A DNA stretch of 64,000 nt from NCBI RefSeq assembly GCF_011612265.2, contig NZ_CP050134.2:1922001-1986000 (forward strand). Reading direction: 5' to 3'. This DNA is from Corynebacterium matruchotii (GTDB lineage Bacteria > Actinomycetota > Actinomycetes > Mycobacteriales > Mycobacteriaceae). The notes under the pieces were generated by a model. The model made no database searches and was not told the origin of the DNA. It saw nothing but the letters and a program-made list of their open reading frames with translations. Below are positions 1 through 9,272 of this stretch, one piece after another; the stretch's first letter is position 1; each line of letters opens with the position of its first letter. Both the position numbers and the translations under genes were made by a program.

Positions 1-8
1 TTGAGTTA

Positions 9-23
9 AAAGTGGAGCTTTCG
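9..23 (-). repeat. half of a dispersed hairpin element (right arm)
   Basis: The sequence AAAGTGGAGCTTTCG matches the right arm of the hairpin element seen at 127-192, 4332-4368, 4493-4558 and 48878-48951. The partner arm would lie left of the window. Confidence 0.6.
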
Positions 24-126
24 AAAACCACCAGTATGGTCTTCTGACCTCAGCCCGCCATATCCAACCCTTTTCCGTACGGGTTCCCGGCCTAGATTCC
101 AATTTCCGGGAGAACCATGAATTGGC

Positions 127-192
127 AAAGCTCCACTTCCGCACCCACCACTCCCCTAGCCTCATGTCCTAATCCAGAAGTGGAGCTTTCCG
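127..192. repeat. dispersed hairpin element, AAAGCTCCACTTC...GAAGTGGAGCTTT
   Basis: Left arm AAAGCTCCACTTCC at 127-140 and right arm GAAGTGGAGCTTTCC at 177-191 are reverse complements 50 bp apart (start to start). The same spacing is seen in the copy at 4493-4558 and, with a degenerate right arm, at 48711-48775. The element lies between genes and has no coding potential, like REP or ERIC-type repeats. Confidence 0.75.
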
Positions 193-428
193 CTCATCCC
201 ACCATGCTCCCACGTCCATGTTCCCGAATCCCTAGGATTCGGAAGATGTGGAGACGCAGAAACCCCCAGCATCCATCTCACCGCATCCGTTTCGGGTTGT
301 AGCGGGAAATTTGGAATAGGACTGGGGGTTCGTTCTGAAGCTATCCGACTATCTGTCCATCCACAAAGCTTTCCAAGGTTGCCCGTTAAAAAACCCAGCC
401 GGACCGACCTGGAAAAGCCGGTAAATAG

Positions 429-1889
429 TTAGCTCACTGCATTGAGGAGGGGGTTAGCGGCAAAATACACCAGGAATAATGCCGAAAGCAGCCACATGAT
501 CCAGTGCACTTCCTTGGCCTTCCCGGCAGCCACCTGCATGAGAACGTAGGAGATGAAGCCCACACCAATACCGTTAGCAATCGAATACGTAAACGGCATA
601 ATCACAATGGTGAGGAACGCAGGCAACGCAATGTGGAACTGGGTGAAATCGATGTCACGGATTTGCCCCATCATGAGAGCCCCCACAACAACCAGCACCG
701 GCGAAGCAGCCTCGATGGGAACAATCGAATACAGGGGGGTTAAGAACATTGCCAGGAGGAAAAGCAGGCCGGTCACCACATTGGCCAGGCCGGTGCGTGC
801 GCCATCGGCAATACCCGCTGCGGAATCCACATACACCGTGTTCGAGGACGCACTGGCACCGCCGCCAACGATAGCACCAGCGCCTTCAACGATCAGGGCG
901 GTCTTCAGGTTTGGCAGATTATCATTTTCGTCGGTGAGTCCGGCCTGCTTGCCGAGAGCGGTCATGGTGCCCATGGCGTCGAAAAAGTTCGCAAGAACCA
1001 GGGTGAACAGGATCAGAACCGCAGCCAGCACTCCAATGCGGCTAAAAGCCCCGAACAGGGAAACCCCACCCACGATCGACAGGTCTGGGATGCCACCAAT
1101 GCTGTCCGGGAGAGTGGGGACCGCCAGATTCCAGCCGGTGGGCACGGATTTGCCGTCCACCACGGAGGGCCCGGCGTGGGTGATTGCTTCCACGATCATG
1201 GCGATGATGGTGGTAACCACAATGCCGATAAACAGTCCGCCGCGAACCCGACGCGCAACGAGAATGCCGCAAATGACAAGACCGATGACAAACACGAAAG
1301 TGGGCCAGGAGGAAATGGAGCCCCCAGTGCCTAGTCCCACGGGAACAGTGGTGTGAGCGGAGTCGGGGATGCGTCGAACGAAACCGGCATCGACCAGACC
1401 GATCATTGCGATGAACATGCCAATGCCGACACCCATTGCGGCCTTGATTTCGCGGGGGATGGCGTTGAATACCGCCATGCGGAACCCGGAAAGCGCGAGG
1501 GCCACGATGATAACACCGTCGAGGACGACGAGCCCCATGGCCTCGGGCCAGGTGAGACCTTCGGTGGCAACGAGGGTGACTGCAACAAGGGTGTTGATGC
1601 CCAGGCCGGTGGCAATACCGAAGGGGTATTTGGCAATGGCGCCGAAGGCGATGGTCATAACGCCGGCGGCGAGGGCGGTGGCTGCTGCAACCTGGGGAAC
1701 ACCGAGGACGGTGCCGTTACTGTCGGCGCCGGTACCGAGGATGAGGGGGTTGAGGATGATGATGTAGGCCATTGCGAAGAATGTGACTACACCAGCGCGG
1801 ATCTCGGTGCTCACGGTGGAGCCGCGTTTGGAGATCTCGAAGTAGCGGTCGAGGGCACTTGGTGTGTCGACCGCAGTGGTTTTTGCCAT
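429..1889 (-). CDS. NCS2-family purine permease (AzgA/PbuG type)
   Basis: Integral membrane transporter of 486 residues, the usual size for the AzgA/PbuG branch of the nucleobase-cation symporter 2 family, which takes up adenine, guanine or hypoxanthine by proton symport. The N-terminus (LDRYFEISKRGSTVSTEIRA, then TFFAMAYIIILNP) and the later stretch LANFFDAMGTMTALGKQAGL are typical of this branch, and many hydrophobic segments fill the rest. The start ATG at 1889 has AGGAG upstream. The gene is monocistronic with a roughly 110-nt leader that contains a long inverted repeat (1913-1997). The exact base specificity cannot be read from sequence. Confidence 0.88.
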   Translation of the reverse strand: MAKTTAVDTPSALDRYFEISKRGSTVSTEIRAGVVTFFAMAYIIILNPLILGTGADSNGTVLGVPQVAAATALAAGVMTIAFGAIAKYPFGIATGLGINTLVAVTLVATEGLTWPEAMGLVVLDGVIIVALALSGFRMAVFNAIPREIKAAMGVGIGMFIAMIGLVDAGFVRRIPDSAHTTVPVGLGTGGSISSWPTFVFVIGLVICGILVARRVRGGLFIGIVVTTIIAMIVEAITHAGPSVVDGKSVPTGWNLAVPTLPDSIGGIPDLSIVGGVSLFGAFSRIGVLAAVLILFTLVLANFFDAMGTMTALGKQAGLTDENDNLPNLKTALIVEGAGAIVGGGASASSNTVYVDSAAGIADGARTGLANVVTGLLFLLAMFLTPLYSIVPIEAASPVLVVVGALMMGQIRDIDFTQFHIALPAFLTIVIMPFTYSIANGIGVGFISYVLMQVAAGKAKEVHWIMWLLSALFLVYFAANPLLNAVS

Positions 1890-1912
1890 GGTTACTCCTG
1901 TTTTTATGGTGG

Positions 1913-1997
1913 TGTTGTCAGCTATGTCAGCACAAAAGGAAAATATTGTCGTAGATATTTTTGCGTTTTAGTGGTATTGCGATGACACCTGACAACA
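1913..1997 (-). promoter_or_regulatory. leader inverted repeat upstream of purine permease
   Basis: TGTTGTCAG (1913-1921) and CTGACAACA (1989-1997) are perfect 9-bp inverted repeats about 67 nt apart. Inside them TGTCA and TGACA can extend the stem. The element lies 24-108 nt upstream of the permease start, on the transcribed leader. It could be an RNA control structure or two halves of a regulator site. It does not match the purine riboswitch core that I know. Confidence 0.45.
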
Positions 1998-2106
1998 AAT
2001 AGCAAAACTTCCACCTATCAGAATGGCACTTTACCTGCGTAAAGAACAAACTTTCTTGCAGTGAAAGTGATGCAGACAACATGATATCAATGTTGGTGGG
2101 CGACAT

Positions 2107-2892
2107 TTAAATATCGATGGGGATGGTTTTGTCGTCGTCGAAAGGCTCGGTGGTGGTTCCCAGGGGTTCCGGTTGGGGGGTTTCGGAGTGGGCGCCGCAA
2201 CCGTAGGTGGCGGCAACAATGGTGCCGTCGGCGGAGTATTCATTGGCACACACGCCAACATCGATGGTGGTGGCGAGCGGAAGATAGAAAGCGCAGGTGA
2301 CGCAGGTAAATGCTGCCTGGCGCGCGTAGGGTGATTGCGGCCCGTGTTCACCGGTTTCCCAACGCTGGAGCGCTTGGCTCAGCCCGGTTTTCGAAAGCAT
2401 GCGCGGCTGGTTGCTGCTTGTCGACGCCTTGTGCTGCTGGATGATTGCCGCCTCGTCGGGATCGGTGGTGAGGCGGCTGTCGTCGATGGGGGCGGGCATG
2501 ATGTCACCAGGGCCGAGATCCCCGGGTTGGATGCGTTGCTGGTAGGGAACCCATTCCGGGGCTTTCAGGGCGGTGCCACCAGGGACAAGGGCAAGTTCGG
2601 AAACGGTGATCCAGTGGGAGCCACGGGCGCAGGCGAGAACAACATTCCATTCCCACCCGGGATAGCCGGGCACGTCGGCGGCAAACCGGTGGGTGGCGGT
2701 GGTGGATTTGATGTGGGTTACGCCGAGATGACGGCCGGCTCTGCCGTCGTCTAGCTCATTAATGGCGTTACGCGCAATGGTGGTTGCGAGTTTACTCAGG
2801 AGGGGCTGGCGTGGTTTTTTGCTGGTGTTACTTCTTCCGTTTGCATCATGTGGCACAGTTCCATTATTTCGCATGGGGGTTTCGTCATGCAC
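2107..2892 (-). CDS. DUF3027-domain protein
   Basis: Soluble protein of up to 261 residues from a GTG at 2892; an ATG at 2874 is an equally possible start. It matches the actinobacterial DUF3027 family as I recognise it (an ARNAINELDDGRAGRHLGV-like beginning, then PGYPGWEWNVVLACARG and WVPYQQRIQPGDLGPGD). Two Cys pairs occur in the second half (FTCVTCAFYLP and VGVCANEY), suggesting a bound metal. Function is unknown. The start nearly touches the divergent lipoprotein gene at 2904, so the two share a very short promoter region. Confidence 0.75.
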   Translation of the reverse strand: MHDETPMRNNGTVPHDANGRSNTSKKPRQPLLSKLATTIARNAINELDDGRAGRHLGVTHIKSTTATHRFAADVPGYPGWEWNVVLACARGSHWITVSELALVPGGTALKAPEWVPYQQRIQPGDLGPGDIMPAPIDDSRLTTDPDEAAIIQQHKASTSSNQPRMLSKTGLSQALQRWETGEHGPQSPYARQAAFTCVTCAFYLPLATTIDVGVCANEYSADGTIVAATYGCGAHSETPQPEPLGTTTEPFDDDKTIPIDI

Positions 2893-2903
2893 ATAATGGT
2901 TTT

Positions 2904-3752
2904 ATGTTGACTATTCCACGTTTCGTGTTTCCGGTGTCTGTCATGGCTGTGGTGGCGTTGATGTTGGGCGGTTGTGGTGGCGATGTTTCTCACAGGTCGC
3001 AAGCATCAGGGCTGTCAGCAGCCGCCGAAGCCACCCATGAGGTGGAGCGGCTGGGGGTTGAGGTTATTGCCAGGCACCCGTTTGATGCGACGTCTTTTAC
3101 TCAGGGGCTGGAGGTGACTGGGGATAAGTTGCTGGTCAGTACGGGTTGGGAGGGGAAGAGTCGGATTTATCACACCACTGTGGATAATGTGCAGTCGAAT
3201 TCGCAGGATATTGATCGTCGTCAGTTCGGGGAGGGCGCGACCCAGGTGGGGAATGTGGTGTGGGAATTAACGTGGCGAGATGGGGTTGCCTATAAACGGG
3301 ACGCGGCAACGTTAGCGGAACTCGGTACGGCCAAATATGCCGGAGAGGGATGGGGGTTGTGTTCGTTTTCTGATGTGGTGGTGATGTCAGACGGTACGGA
3401 TGAGTTGCGGTTTCTGGACCCAGATACGTTTGCGGAACGGTCTCGGGTGAAGGTGACGCTTTCCGGCACGCCGGCATCTGAGCTTAATGAGTTGGATTGT
3501 GTCACCGGTGACAATGGGCAACGCCTGGTGTATTCGAATGTGTTTTTGAGTACGGATATTTATCGTATTGATGCGGATTCGGGAAAGGTGACGGGGATTA
3601 TTGATGCCTCGACGGTGCCGAATAATGCGGCATCGGATCCGAATAATGTGCTCAATGGGATTGCACACATTCCAGGCAGCGACCGATTTTATGTAACCGG
3701 TAAACGGTGGCCAGATTTGTATGAGGTTCGGTTTGTGAAACCTACAAGCTAG
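2904..3752 (+). CDS. secreted lipoprotein, glutaminyl-peptide cyclotransferase family
   Basis: About 282 residues from ATG 2904. A signal peptide ends in a lipobox-like LGGC at about residues 19-22. The body carries the hallmarks of the plant/bacterial-type glutaminyl cyclase beta-propeller (PF05096): HPFDATSFTQGLE near the start, a GEGWGLC strand, ELNELD, and LNGIAH near the end. Such enzymes turn N-terminal Gln into pyroglutamate, outside the membrane here. An in-frame extension back to 2784 overlaps the divergent gene and lacks a signal sequence, so I reject it. CATAAT at 2892-2897, seven bases before the ATG, suggests a leaderless mRNA. DUF2771 follows after 19 bp. Confidence 0.8.
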   Translation: MLTIPRFVFPVSVMAVVALMLGGCGGDVSHRSQASGLSAAAEATHEVERLGVEVIARHPFDATSFTQGLEVTGDKLLVSTGWEGKSRIYHTTVDNVQSNSQDIDRRQFGEGATQVGNVVWELTWRDGVAYKRDAATLAELGTAKYAGEGWGLCSFSDVVVMSDGTDELRFLDPDTFAERSRVKVTLSGTPASELNELDCVTGDNGQRLVYSNVFLSTDIYRIDADSGKVTGIIDASTVPNNAASDPNNVLNGIAHIPGSDRFYVTGKRWPDLYEVRFVKPTS

Positions 3753-3771
3753 GACGCTAGGATAAGCTTCC

Positions 3772-4302
3772 ATGAGTCGAAAATCACGCCGGAAAAACCT
3801 GCAGCAAATCGTGGCCCTCTTGGTGGCTGTTGTTGTGGTGGTTATTGCCTCGGTGGCGTTCCAGCGATGGTGGAATAATCGGCCCGGCCCCGAGCCCAAG
3901 GATGTGGCTATCACCGTGACGGTGAACGGCACAGAGCAGGAGGTACTTCCCTACAGCATTTGCGAGTTAGGAAGTAACTGTGTGGAGAATAAGGTCACGA
4001 TGCTTGATGTTGCGGATGACGCCAAGATCAGCATTAAGGTGCCGAGATATGTTTATGACCATGAGTGGACTCAGTTAACCATTTACGATAATCCAGCGGC
4101 CAACGATGAAAAGCTCCATGGCGCGCACGAGCGGGACACGATTGAGGTTCCGGTGACTATCGACCCGGTGGGAGACAAGAAGGATGTTCGCCCACGGCTG
4201 GTGGTGGTGGAGATCCGGTCAGTCATGATTGGGCATGATGCTCAGGGGGAGCAGACGCCACAGACCGCCACATGGTCGTTGGGGATCCCGGAAAAGAAGT
4301 AA
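3772..4302 (+). CDS. DUF2771-domain membrane-anchored protein
   Basis: 176 residues: a basic N-terminus, one hydrophobic segment (about residues 11-28), then an extracytoplasmic domain with a Cys pair (SICELGSNCVE), fitting the actinobacterial DUF2771 family. Function unknown. It lies 19 bp behind the cyclase-like lipoprotein and probably shares its transcript; both products act outside the membrane. Confidence 0.75.
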   Translation: MSRKSRRKNLQQIVALLVAVVVVVIASVAFQRWWNNRPGPEPKDVAITVTVNGTEQEVLPYSICELGSNCVENKVTMLDVADDAKISIKVPRYVYDHEWTQLTIYDNPAANDEKLHGAHERDTIEVPVTIDPVGDKKDVRPRLVVVEIRSVMIGHDAQGEQTPQTATWSLGIPEKK

Positions 4303-4331
4303 CGCCCCCATCGAGAGTGAAACGTTGGTCA

Positions 4332-4368
4332 TGGAAAGCTCCACTTCCGTTCGAAGTGGAGCTTTCCA
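4332..4368. repeat. dispersed hairpin element, compact copy
   Basis: A perfect 16-bp inverted repeat (TGGAAAGCTCCACTTC and its complement) with a 5-base loop, CGTTC. It is the tightest copy of the family and sits 30 bp behind the DUF2771 stop, where it could also act as a 3' hairpin. There is no T-run, so it is not a classical terminator. Confidence 0.8.
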
Positions 4369-4492
4369 CATCCACCTAAAACCCAGGAAACCCGTTTCTC
4401 CTCAGTAACTTCCCGGTTTGTTGCGATATAAATCATTCATAGTGTGTGGATATGGGCGGCTAGCGTCCACCCTCAGAGTAGGCTAGCGGACT

Positions 4493-4558
4493 GAAAGCTC
4501 CACTTCTAAGTCGCCTTTAGGGGTGCGCATGAGCTCAGGCTGAAAAGTGGAGCTTTCG
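4493..4558. repeat. dispersed hairpin element
   Basis: Left arm GAAAGCTCCACTTC (4493-4506) and right arm AAAGTGGAGCTTTC (4544-4557) in inverted orientation with the same 50-bp spacing as the copy at 127-192. Confidence 0.75.
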
Positions 4559-4671
4559 AAAAATCCTAACGCCACCTGGCCACCGGTTTCGTTTATACTT
4601 TTCGGTTTTAATCCACACGCCACCTCACCATGACCACCGATTTTTGGCATACTGATCTAACCCTGGCAGAT

Positions 4672-4685
4672 GAAAGCTCCCCTTT
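4672..4685 (+). repeat. partial hairpin-repeat arm
   Basis: GAAAGCTCCCCTTTG is a left arm with one base change. Its right arm is missing or degenerate (possibly around 4733-4740), so this is a decayed copy. Confidence 0.45.
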
Positions 4686-4758
4686 GACCTCGTCTTTGGG
4701 CTCATGTATTTTGGGCAGCCCTGGATTGTTGGTGGGGCTCCTGGTAGAGAAAACAAAA

Positions 4759-4788
4759 CACCAAGCTGTCCCTGCCGGCAGCTTGGTG
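4759..4788 (-). terminator. terminator of the cold-shock gene
   Basis: CACCAAGCTG and CAGCTTGGTG form a 10-bp stem with a nested CTGCCGGCAG. Read on the minus strand it is followed by GTTTTGTTTT, so it is a factor-independent terminator 26 bp after the cold-shock stop. Confidence 0.85.
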
Positions 4789-4814
4789 TTTGTCGATTGT
4801 TGACGGTTCCTATA

Positions 4815-5213
4815 TTACCCGTCCAACTCCTTAGCAATGATCCGTAGCGCTTCCGCGATTTGCTTCCCTTCTTTCCGGTCAGGGTAGCGACCGGCGGTCA
4901 GGGGCGGTTGGACCCGTTCTTCCAGGGTGGTCACCATATCAGCGATAAGGGACCCTAATTCTTCCGGTGTGTATTTATGCTTCGTTTGCCGGTTTCGGGA
5001 ACGCGGGCGGGGTTCATCGAGGATCTTCACGCGCAACGCTTGCGGTCCACGGGCGCCGGAGGCGAAGTCGAAGTCCACACGTTGACCCCGGTGTAATTCG
5101 GTCACACCATGAGGAAGTACGGACTTGCCCACATAGCAGTCTTCGCCGTCAGGGTTAGAGATAAAACCAAAGCCACGGTCCGGGTCATACCATTTTACTT
5201 TGCCAATAGGCAT
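4815..5213 (-). CDS. cold-shock domain protein
   Basis: 132 residues from ATG 5213; a TTG three codons upstream is possible but unlikely. Residues 1-65 are a cold-shock domain beginning MPIGKVKWYDPDRGFGFI, with the RNA-binding RGFGFI motif. The usual second motif is altered (DCYVGKSVLP instead of D.FVH.S). A 65-residue tail rich in Arg/Lys then Glu follows. This long form with a C-terminal tail is found in actinobacteria and is larger than the 67-residue CspA. It binds single-stranded RNA or DNA. AAAGG lies upstream of the ATG. Confidence 0.85.
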   Translation of the reverse strand: MPIGKVKWYDPDRGFGFISNPDGEDCYVGKSVLPHGVTELHRGQRVDFDFASGARGPQALRVKILDEPRPRSRNRQTKHKYTPEELGSLIADMVTTLEERVQPPLTAGRYPDRKEGKQIAEALRIIAKELDG

Positions 5214-6422
<1,209 letters not shown>

Positions 6423-6448
6423 TGGCGTAAGAGCGCCTGACCAAGCAT

Positions 6449-6479
6449 AAAAATCTCTACCTGCGGGTGGGGATTTTTT
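6449..6479 (+). terminator. rpf terminator
   Basis: AAAAATCTCTACC, loop TGCG, GGTGGGGATTTTTT: a 13-bp stem with two or three G-T pairs and a T-run. Confidence 0.88.
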
Positions 6480-6542
6480 GCTTTTCGACGCCCACCGCTG
6501 GCACCGCACGGCCCAAGAATCAGGTCGCTATACTGGTCCAGT

Positions 6543-7421
6543 ATGCCCGCCACCCCTTACTGTGCACACCCCCAGTCTCTCGAACACCTTATCGATCTTC
6601 TCGACCGCCAATGCATTGCCCACACACCGGTCAATGCCACCGACAATCCTCATGCCAGCAATCAGGAAGTAGCCGTCCTCGTCTTACCGGACGACACCAC
6701 CGCAAGCCTTTACCCCCAACTGCTAGCCGACTTCCCTAACCAGGGCTTTTGGCCCACGCTCGCCCATCCCCAGGATCCGCAAAACCCCTGGTACCCCTGG
6801 GTTGATGGCGACCTGGTGGAACCCAGCACTCACCTTATTTTCTCCAACCTGCGCGACTTCTACCGGACTGCCGGCGTCGACTATTTCACCAGACCCACCG
6901 CCACCAATCCGCAGCTGCTTGCCGACCCGGAATCACTCACCGACGACGAATGGCTTGAAGAAGAGTTCTGGAATGGGCTCGAATTCCCACCCCCAACCCC
7001 CGATGTCACCGCCGCGTTCTTCGACTCGCTCAGCCCTATCCCCCATCACACGGCCGCCGCCCACCCGCCAACGCCTGAAGAGCCGACCGCCTTGCTCATC
7101 ACCCCAACCCACCGGCCGGCCGACGTGCCCGCCGCAGTTGGCTGGCTGGGGGCCTGCAATTACGATTTTGCCGGCCACCATATTTCCGCCGTGCTCCGCA
7201 GCTGGGAAGACCGCTTCGGCGCCATCCTCACGAGTCTTGACAGCCAAGACATGACCCTTACGATCCCACCCCTCGCGCTCACCGATGACGAGCGCACATT
7301 GCTCACCTTGGAGCATTATTTCTTTTGCCGTTCCCTGATTGACGACGCCACCACCTTCGGCCACCAATCAGCCGCGCTAGCAACCAGCGACGCCCAGCAG
7401 TGGGTTTTCCACTGGGAGTAG
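6543..7421 (+). CDS. DUF4253-domain protein (copy 1)
   Basis: 292 residues, soluble and acidic. The C-terminal third carries the DUF4253 signature (ALLITPTHRPADVPAAVGWL, then LRSWEDRFGA and LTLEHYFFC). Function of the family is unknown. The start ATG has no ribosome site, but TATACT sits eight bases upstream, fitting a leaderless transcript. It is followed after 18 bp by a paralogue of almost identical length; the two share the same layout (NYDF/NYDY, SWEDRFGA, L-T-LEHY) but differ widely in the N-terminal half. Confidence 0.75.
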   Translation: MPATPYCAHPQSLEHLIDLLDRQCIAHTPVNATDNPHASNQEVAVLVLPDDTTASLYPQLLADFPNQGFWPTLAHPQDPQNPWYPWVDGDLVEPSTHLIFSNLRDFYRTAGVDYFTRPTATNPQLLADPESLTDDEWLEEEFWNGLEFPPPTPDVTAAFFDSLSPIPHHTAAAHPPTPEEPTALLITPTHRPADVPAAVGWLGACNYDFAGHHISAVLRSWEDRFGAILTSLDSQDMTLTIPPLALTDDERTLLTLEHYFFCRSLIDDATTFGHQSAALATSDAQQWVFHWE

Positions 7422-7439
7422 CTGTTATTATGGGAAGGC

Positions 7440-8321
7440 ATGGATTTTCAACCCTGGCCGAATAAAATCGTTCCTGTCTGCCCAAACCCGCATTCCCTTT
7501 CGGAACTTACCTCCCTATTAACCGAATGGAGGTTCGAATACGATATTTTGGTAACCAACCTTACTGACAATTCGTACCAGGTGGCGGCTACGGTAGACCC
7601 ACACCCTAACATTGCTGGCCTGTGGGGTCACTTGATTGCAACATTCCCCGAGCTAGGGTTCTGGCCGGTTCACACCGATGGTAGCCTTGATGAACTCTTT
7701 GACCCCGACCCCGACCGCATCGGCACGGCCGAAGAGTTTTTCGCCGAAAACACCATGCCGCTCTTTGAGAACCATTGGGAACAGGGCTGGGAAGCCCCCG
7801 ATTTTCCCGAGCTCACCCCGGAACAGCTACAAAGCTTCGCTGACTTCCACACCCGCACGATCAGGACTGAGCCCACGATCAATACCGAAAAATCACATAT
7901 CGTTGATGATGAGAACCTCGACACCACGCAACTGCTCATTACCCCGGTACCCCGACCTGCCGACGTGCCTGCCACCATCGGGTGGCCAGGCGCCATTAAC
8001 TATGATTACAGCGGCGCCGGCGTTTCCACGGTATTGTGCAGCTGGGAAGACCGCTTCGGTGCCCTCCTCACTAGCCTGAACTTTGCGGAAATGGACCTCA
8101 GCATCAGCGACGTGAAGCAACTCGCTGTGCTCACCCACGATGAGCTTGTCAACCTTACCCTGGAACACTATGTGTTCTGCCCGGACAGCCTCGATCAGGG
8201 AACATTGAAATTCCCCCGCTACCTGGATGCGATAAGCGGCAGCCCGCTCTGGCCATTCTGGTCTGGTGGGACTAGCATAGAGGGTCATGGAGTTTTCTAC
8301 TATCACGCTCAAAGTCATTGA
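7440..8321 (+). CDS. DUF4253-domain protein (copy 2)
   Basis: 293 residues, tandem paralogue of the gene before it. Conserved C-terminal block: LLITPVPRPADVPATIGWPG, CSWEDRFGALLTSL, LTLEHYVFCPDS. GGAAGG lies before the ATG. Its end overlaps the start of the EXLDI gene by 35 bp, so the three genes are probably co-transcribed. Two diverged copies side by side suggest old duplication with change of partner specificity, but no biochemical role is known. Confidence 0.72.
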   Translation: MDFQPWPNKIVPVCPNPHSLSELTSLLTEWRFEYDILVTNLTDNSYQVAATVDPHPNIAGLWGHLIATFPELGFWPVHTDGSLDELFDPDPDRIGTAEEFFAENTMPLFENHWEQGWEAPDFPELTPEQLQSFADFHTRTIRTEPTINTEKSHIVDDENLDTTQLLITPVPRPADVPATIGWPGAINYDYSGAGVSTVLCSWEDRFGALLTSLNFAEMDLSISDVKQLAVLTHDELVNLTLEHYVFCPDSLDQGTLKFPRYLDAISGSPLWPFWSGGTSIEGHGVFYYHAQSH

Positions 8322-8649
8322 GAACGGAATCCGCCAGCAAAAGGTTTTCCAGGGGCTGAAAATCTACAGCCGCACGATCCCGGCAGACAACCAAACGACC
8401 ATCACCCATCAGCGGATATACACCACCCCCAAGGGTAATTTTGTCTTCCATCAGCACACTCGGCCCAATTGGGAAGGCTATTGGCGGGAAGACGAAAACC
8501 GCGTCATGCCGCAGGACATTGCGGAGTCTACGGTGCTAAAGATATGCTCCAGTCTTGACGAGCTTGGCGGCATCATTCCCGCCCCGGTGTTGGCGTCGTT
8601 AGCATCCAAGGTGGCTCAAGACGAAATCGTCGAACATCTCGATATTTAG
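8287..8649 (+). CDS. EXLDI-type small protein
   Basis: 120 residues ending in EHLDI, the C-terminal E-x-L-D-I signature of an actinobacterial family of about this length. Function is unknown. GAGGG three bases before the ATG sets the start, which lies inside the 3' end of the upstream DUF4253 gene in another frame; the overlap suggests translational coupling. A hairpin with GAGGCCG/CGGCCTC arms follows 14 bp after the stop. Confidence 0.65.
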   Translation: MEFSTITLKVIENGIRQQKVFQGLKIYSRTIPADNQTTITHQRIYTTPKGNFVFHQHTRPNWEGYWREDENRVMPQDIAESTVLKICSSLDELGGIIPAPVLASLASKVAQDEIVEHLDI

Positions 8650-8663
8650 CCCATGCCAAAGAC

Positions 8664-8694
8664 GAGGCCGACACTCATGTCGAATGCCGGCCTC
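8664..8694 (+). terminator. hairpin after the EXLDI gene
   Basis: GAGGCCG (8664-8670) pairs with CGGCCTC (8688-8694). No T-run follows, so it is at best a weak terminator or mRNA-stabilising hairpin. It also lies just beyond the convergent gene at 8712. Confidence 0.45.
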
Positions 8695-8711
8695 GGTCAT
8701 GCGTGGGGTGG

Positions 8712-8900
8712 TTATTTATTAATTCGGGTATAGGGGTGGACGTATCCTAGTTCCTCGGCGGGAACCGGGAATTCCACGTCACCGTAGGGGCTGTTCGCGC
8801 CCGCGAATTTTGCAAGAACTTCCGTAACATAATGGCCACCACCAGGTGTTTGTTTCGGCCAGCCCGGATCTACGTAACCCTTTTTCTCTAGATTTGCCAT
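8712..8900 (-). CDS. small hypothetical protein, possible toxin-domain remnant
   Basis: 62 residues from ATG 8900. The frame stays open to 9038 and the residues just before (CDFRRAVWNNEN) also look coding, so the gene may start farther upstream or be a 5'-truncated remnant. A PGGGHYV motif followed by a short alpha/beta stretch and GYVHPYTR resembles the end of secreted NADase/TNT-like toxin domains, but the match is weak. No signal peptide, no immunity gene beside it. Confidence 0.35.
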   Translation of the reverse strand: MANLEKKGYVDPGWPKQTPGGGHYVTEVLAKFAGANSPYGDVEFPVPAEELGYVHPYTRINK

Positions 8901-9272
8901 ATTCTCATTGTTCCAAACCGCACGTCTAAAGTCACATAATTTCGGGGGCACGATAACCGTTTTACGGGCGGAGGTCGCAAAGCCCGCGTCAGATCGCCCC
9001 ACCGGCCAACCCCATGTGTGGCAGCTCCCATGTCGCAAAGATGAATCCTCTCGACGTGACCCGCCGTTACCAGTGGTTTTTACCGGTCTCCCTCAACCAT
9101 CATCCTCCCCCGATCCCCCTAGTTCGTTGTGGGTATTCATGCGCCAACAGCCCACGATGGGGGTGTTATCAAACCTGTGGACACCCCCGCCTGGATGACG
9201 GAACCGGGCATGCTAACGGTATTTTTATACGATTATTGGTCGTGTGGATTCTTTTGGAAGGAACGGGGTCTT
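8901..9272. other. intergenic region with a C-rich hairpin
   Basis: The part nearest the downstream gene holds GGGGGTGT (about 9157-9164) and ACACCCCC (about 9180-9187), an 8-bp hairpin in the leader of the DUF3239 gene. No other gene is supported. Confidence 0.4.

Larger units (their letters stand above)
1..428. other. intergenic region with hairpin repeats
   Basis: No gene is supported here. The stretch lies downstream of the purine permease and contains one complete and one half copy of the GAAAGCTCCACTTC-type hairpin element (127-192 and 9-23). A 61-codon open frame at 117-302 overlaps the hairpin, has no ribosome binding site and no recognisable protein features, so I do not call it. 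Confidence 0.6.
4303..4814. other. intergenic region rich in hairpin repeats
   Basis: About 510 bp without a credible gene, lying between convergent genes. It contains two full copies and one partial copy of the GAAAGCTCCACTTC hairpin family and the terminator of the cold-shock gene. A 70-codon open frame (4625-4837, minus) overlaps the cold-shock gene end and that terminator and is not called. Confidence 0.6.

Noticed and set aside
553..1356. 267-codon open frame on the plus strand
   Set aside because: It is antisense to the purine permease, with low-complexity composition and no ribosome site; a shadow of a high-GC gene.
1890..2106. Purine riboswitch upstream of the permease
   Set aside because: Lacks the TATAATC...ATATGG...TTTCTACC core; only a long inverted repeat is seen.
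2784..2903. Longer start of the glutaminyl cyclase-like gene
   Set aside because: Would overlap the divergent DUF3027 gene and places the lipoprotein signal inside the protein.
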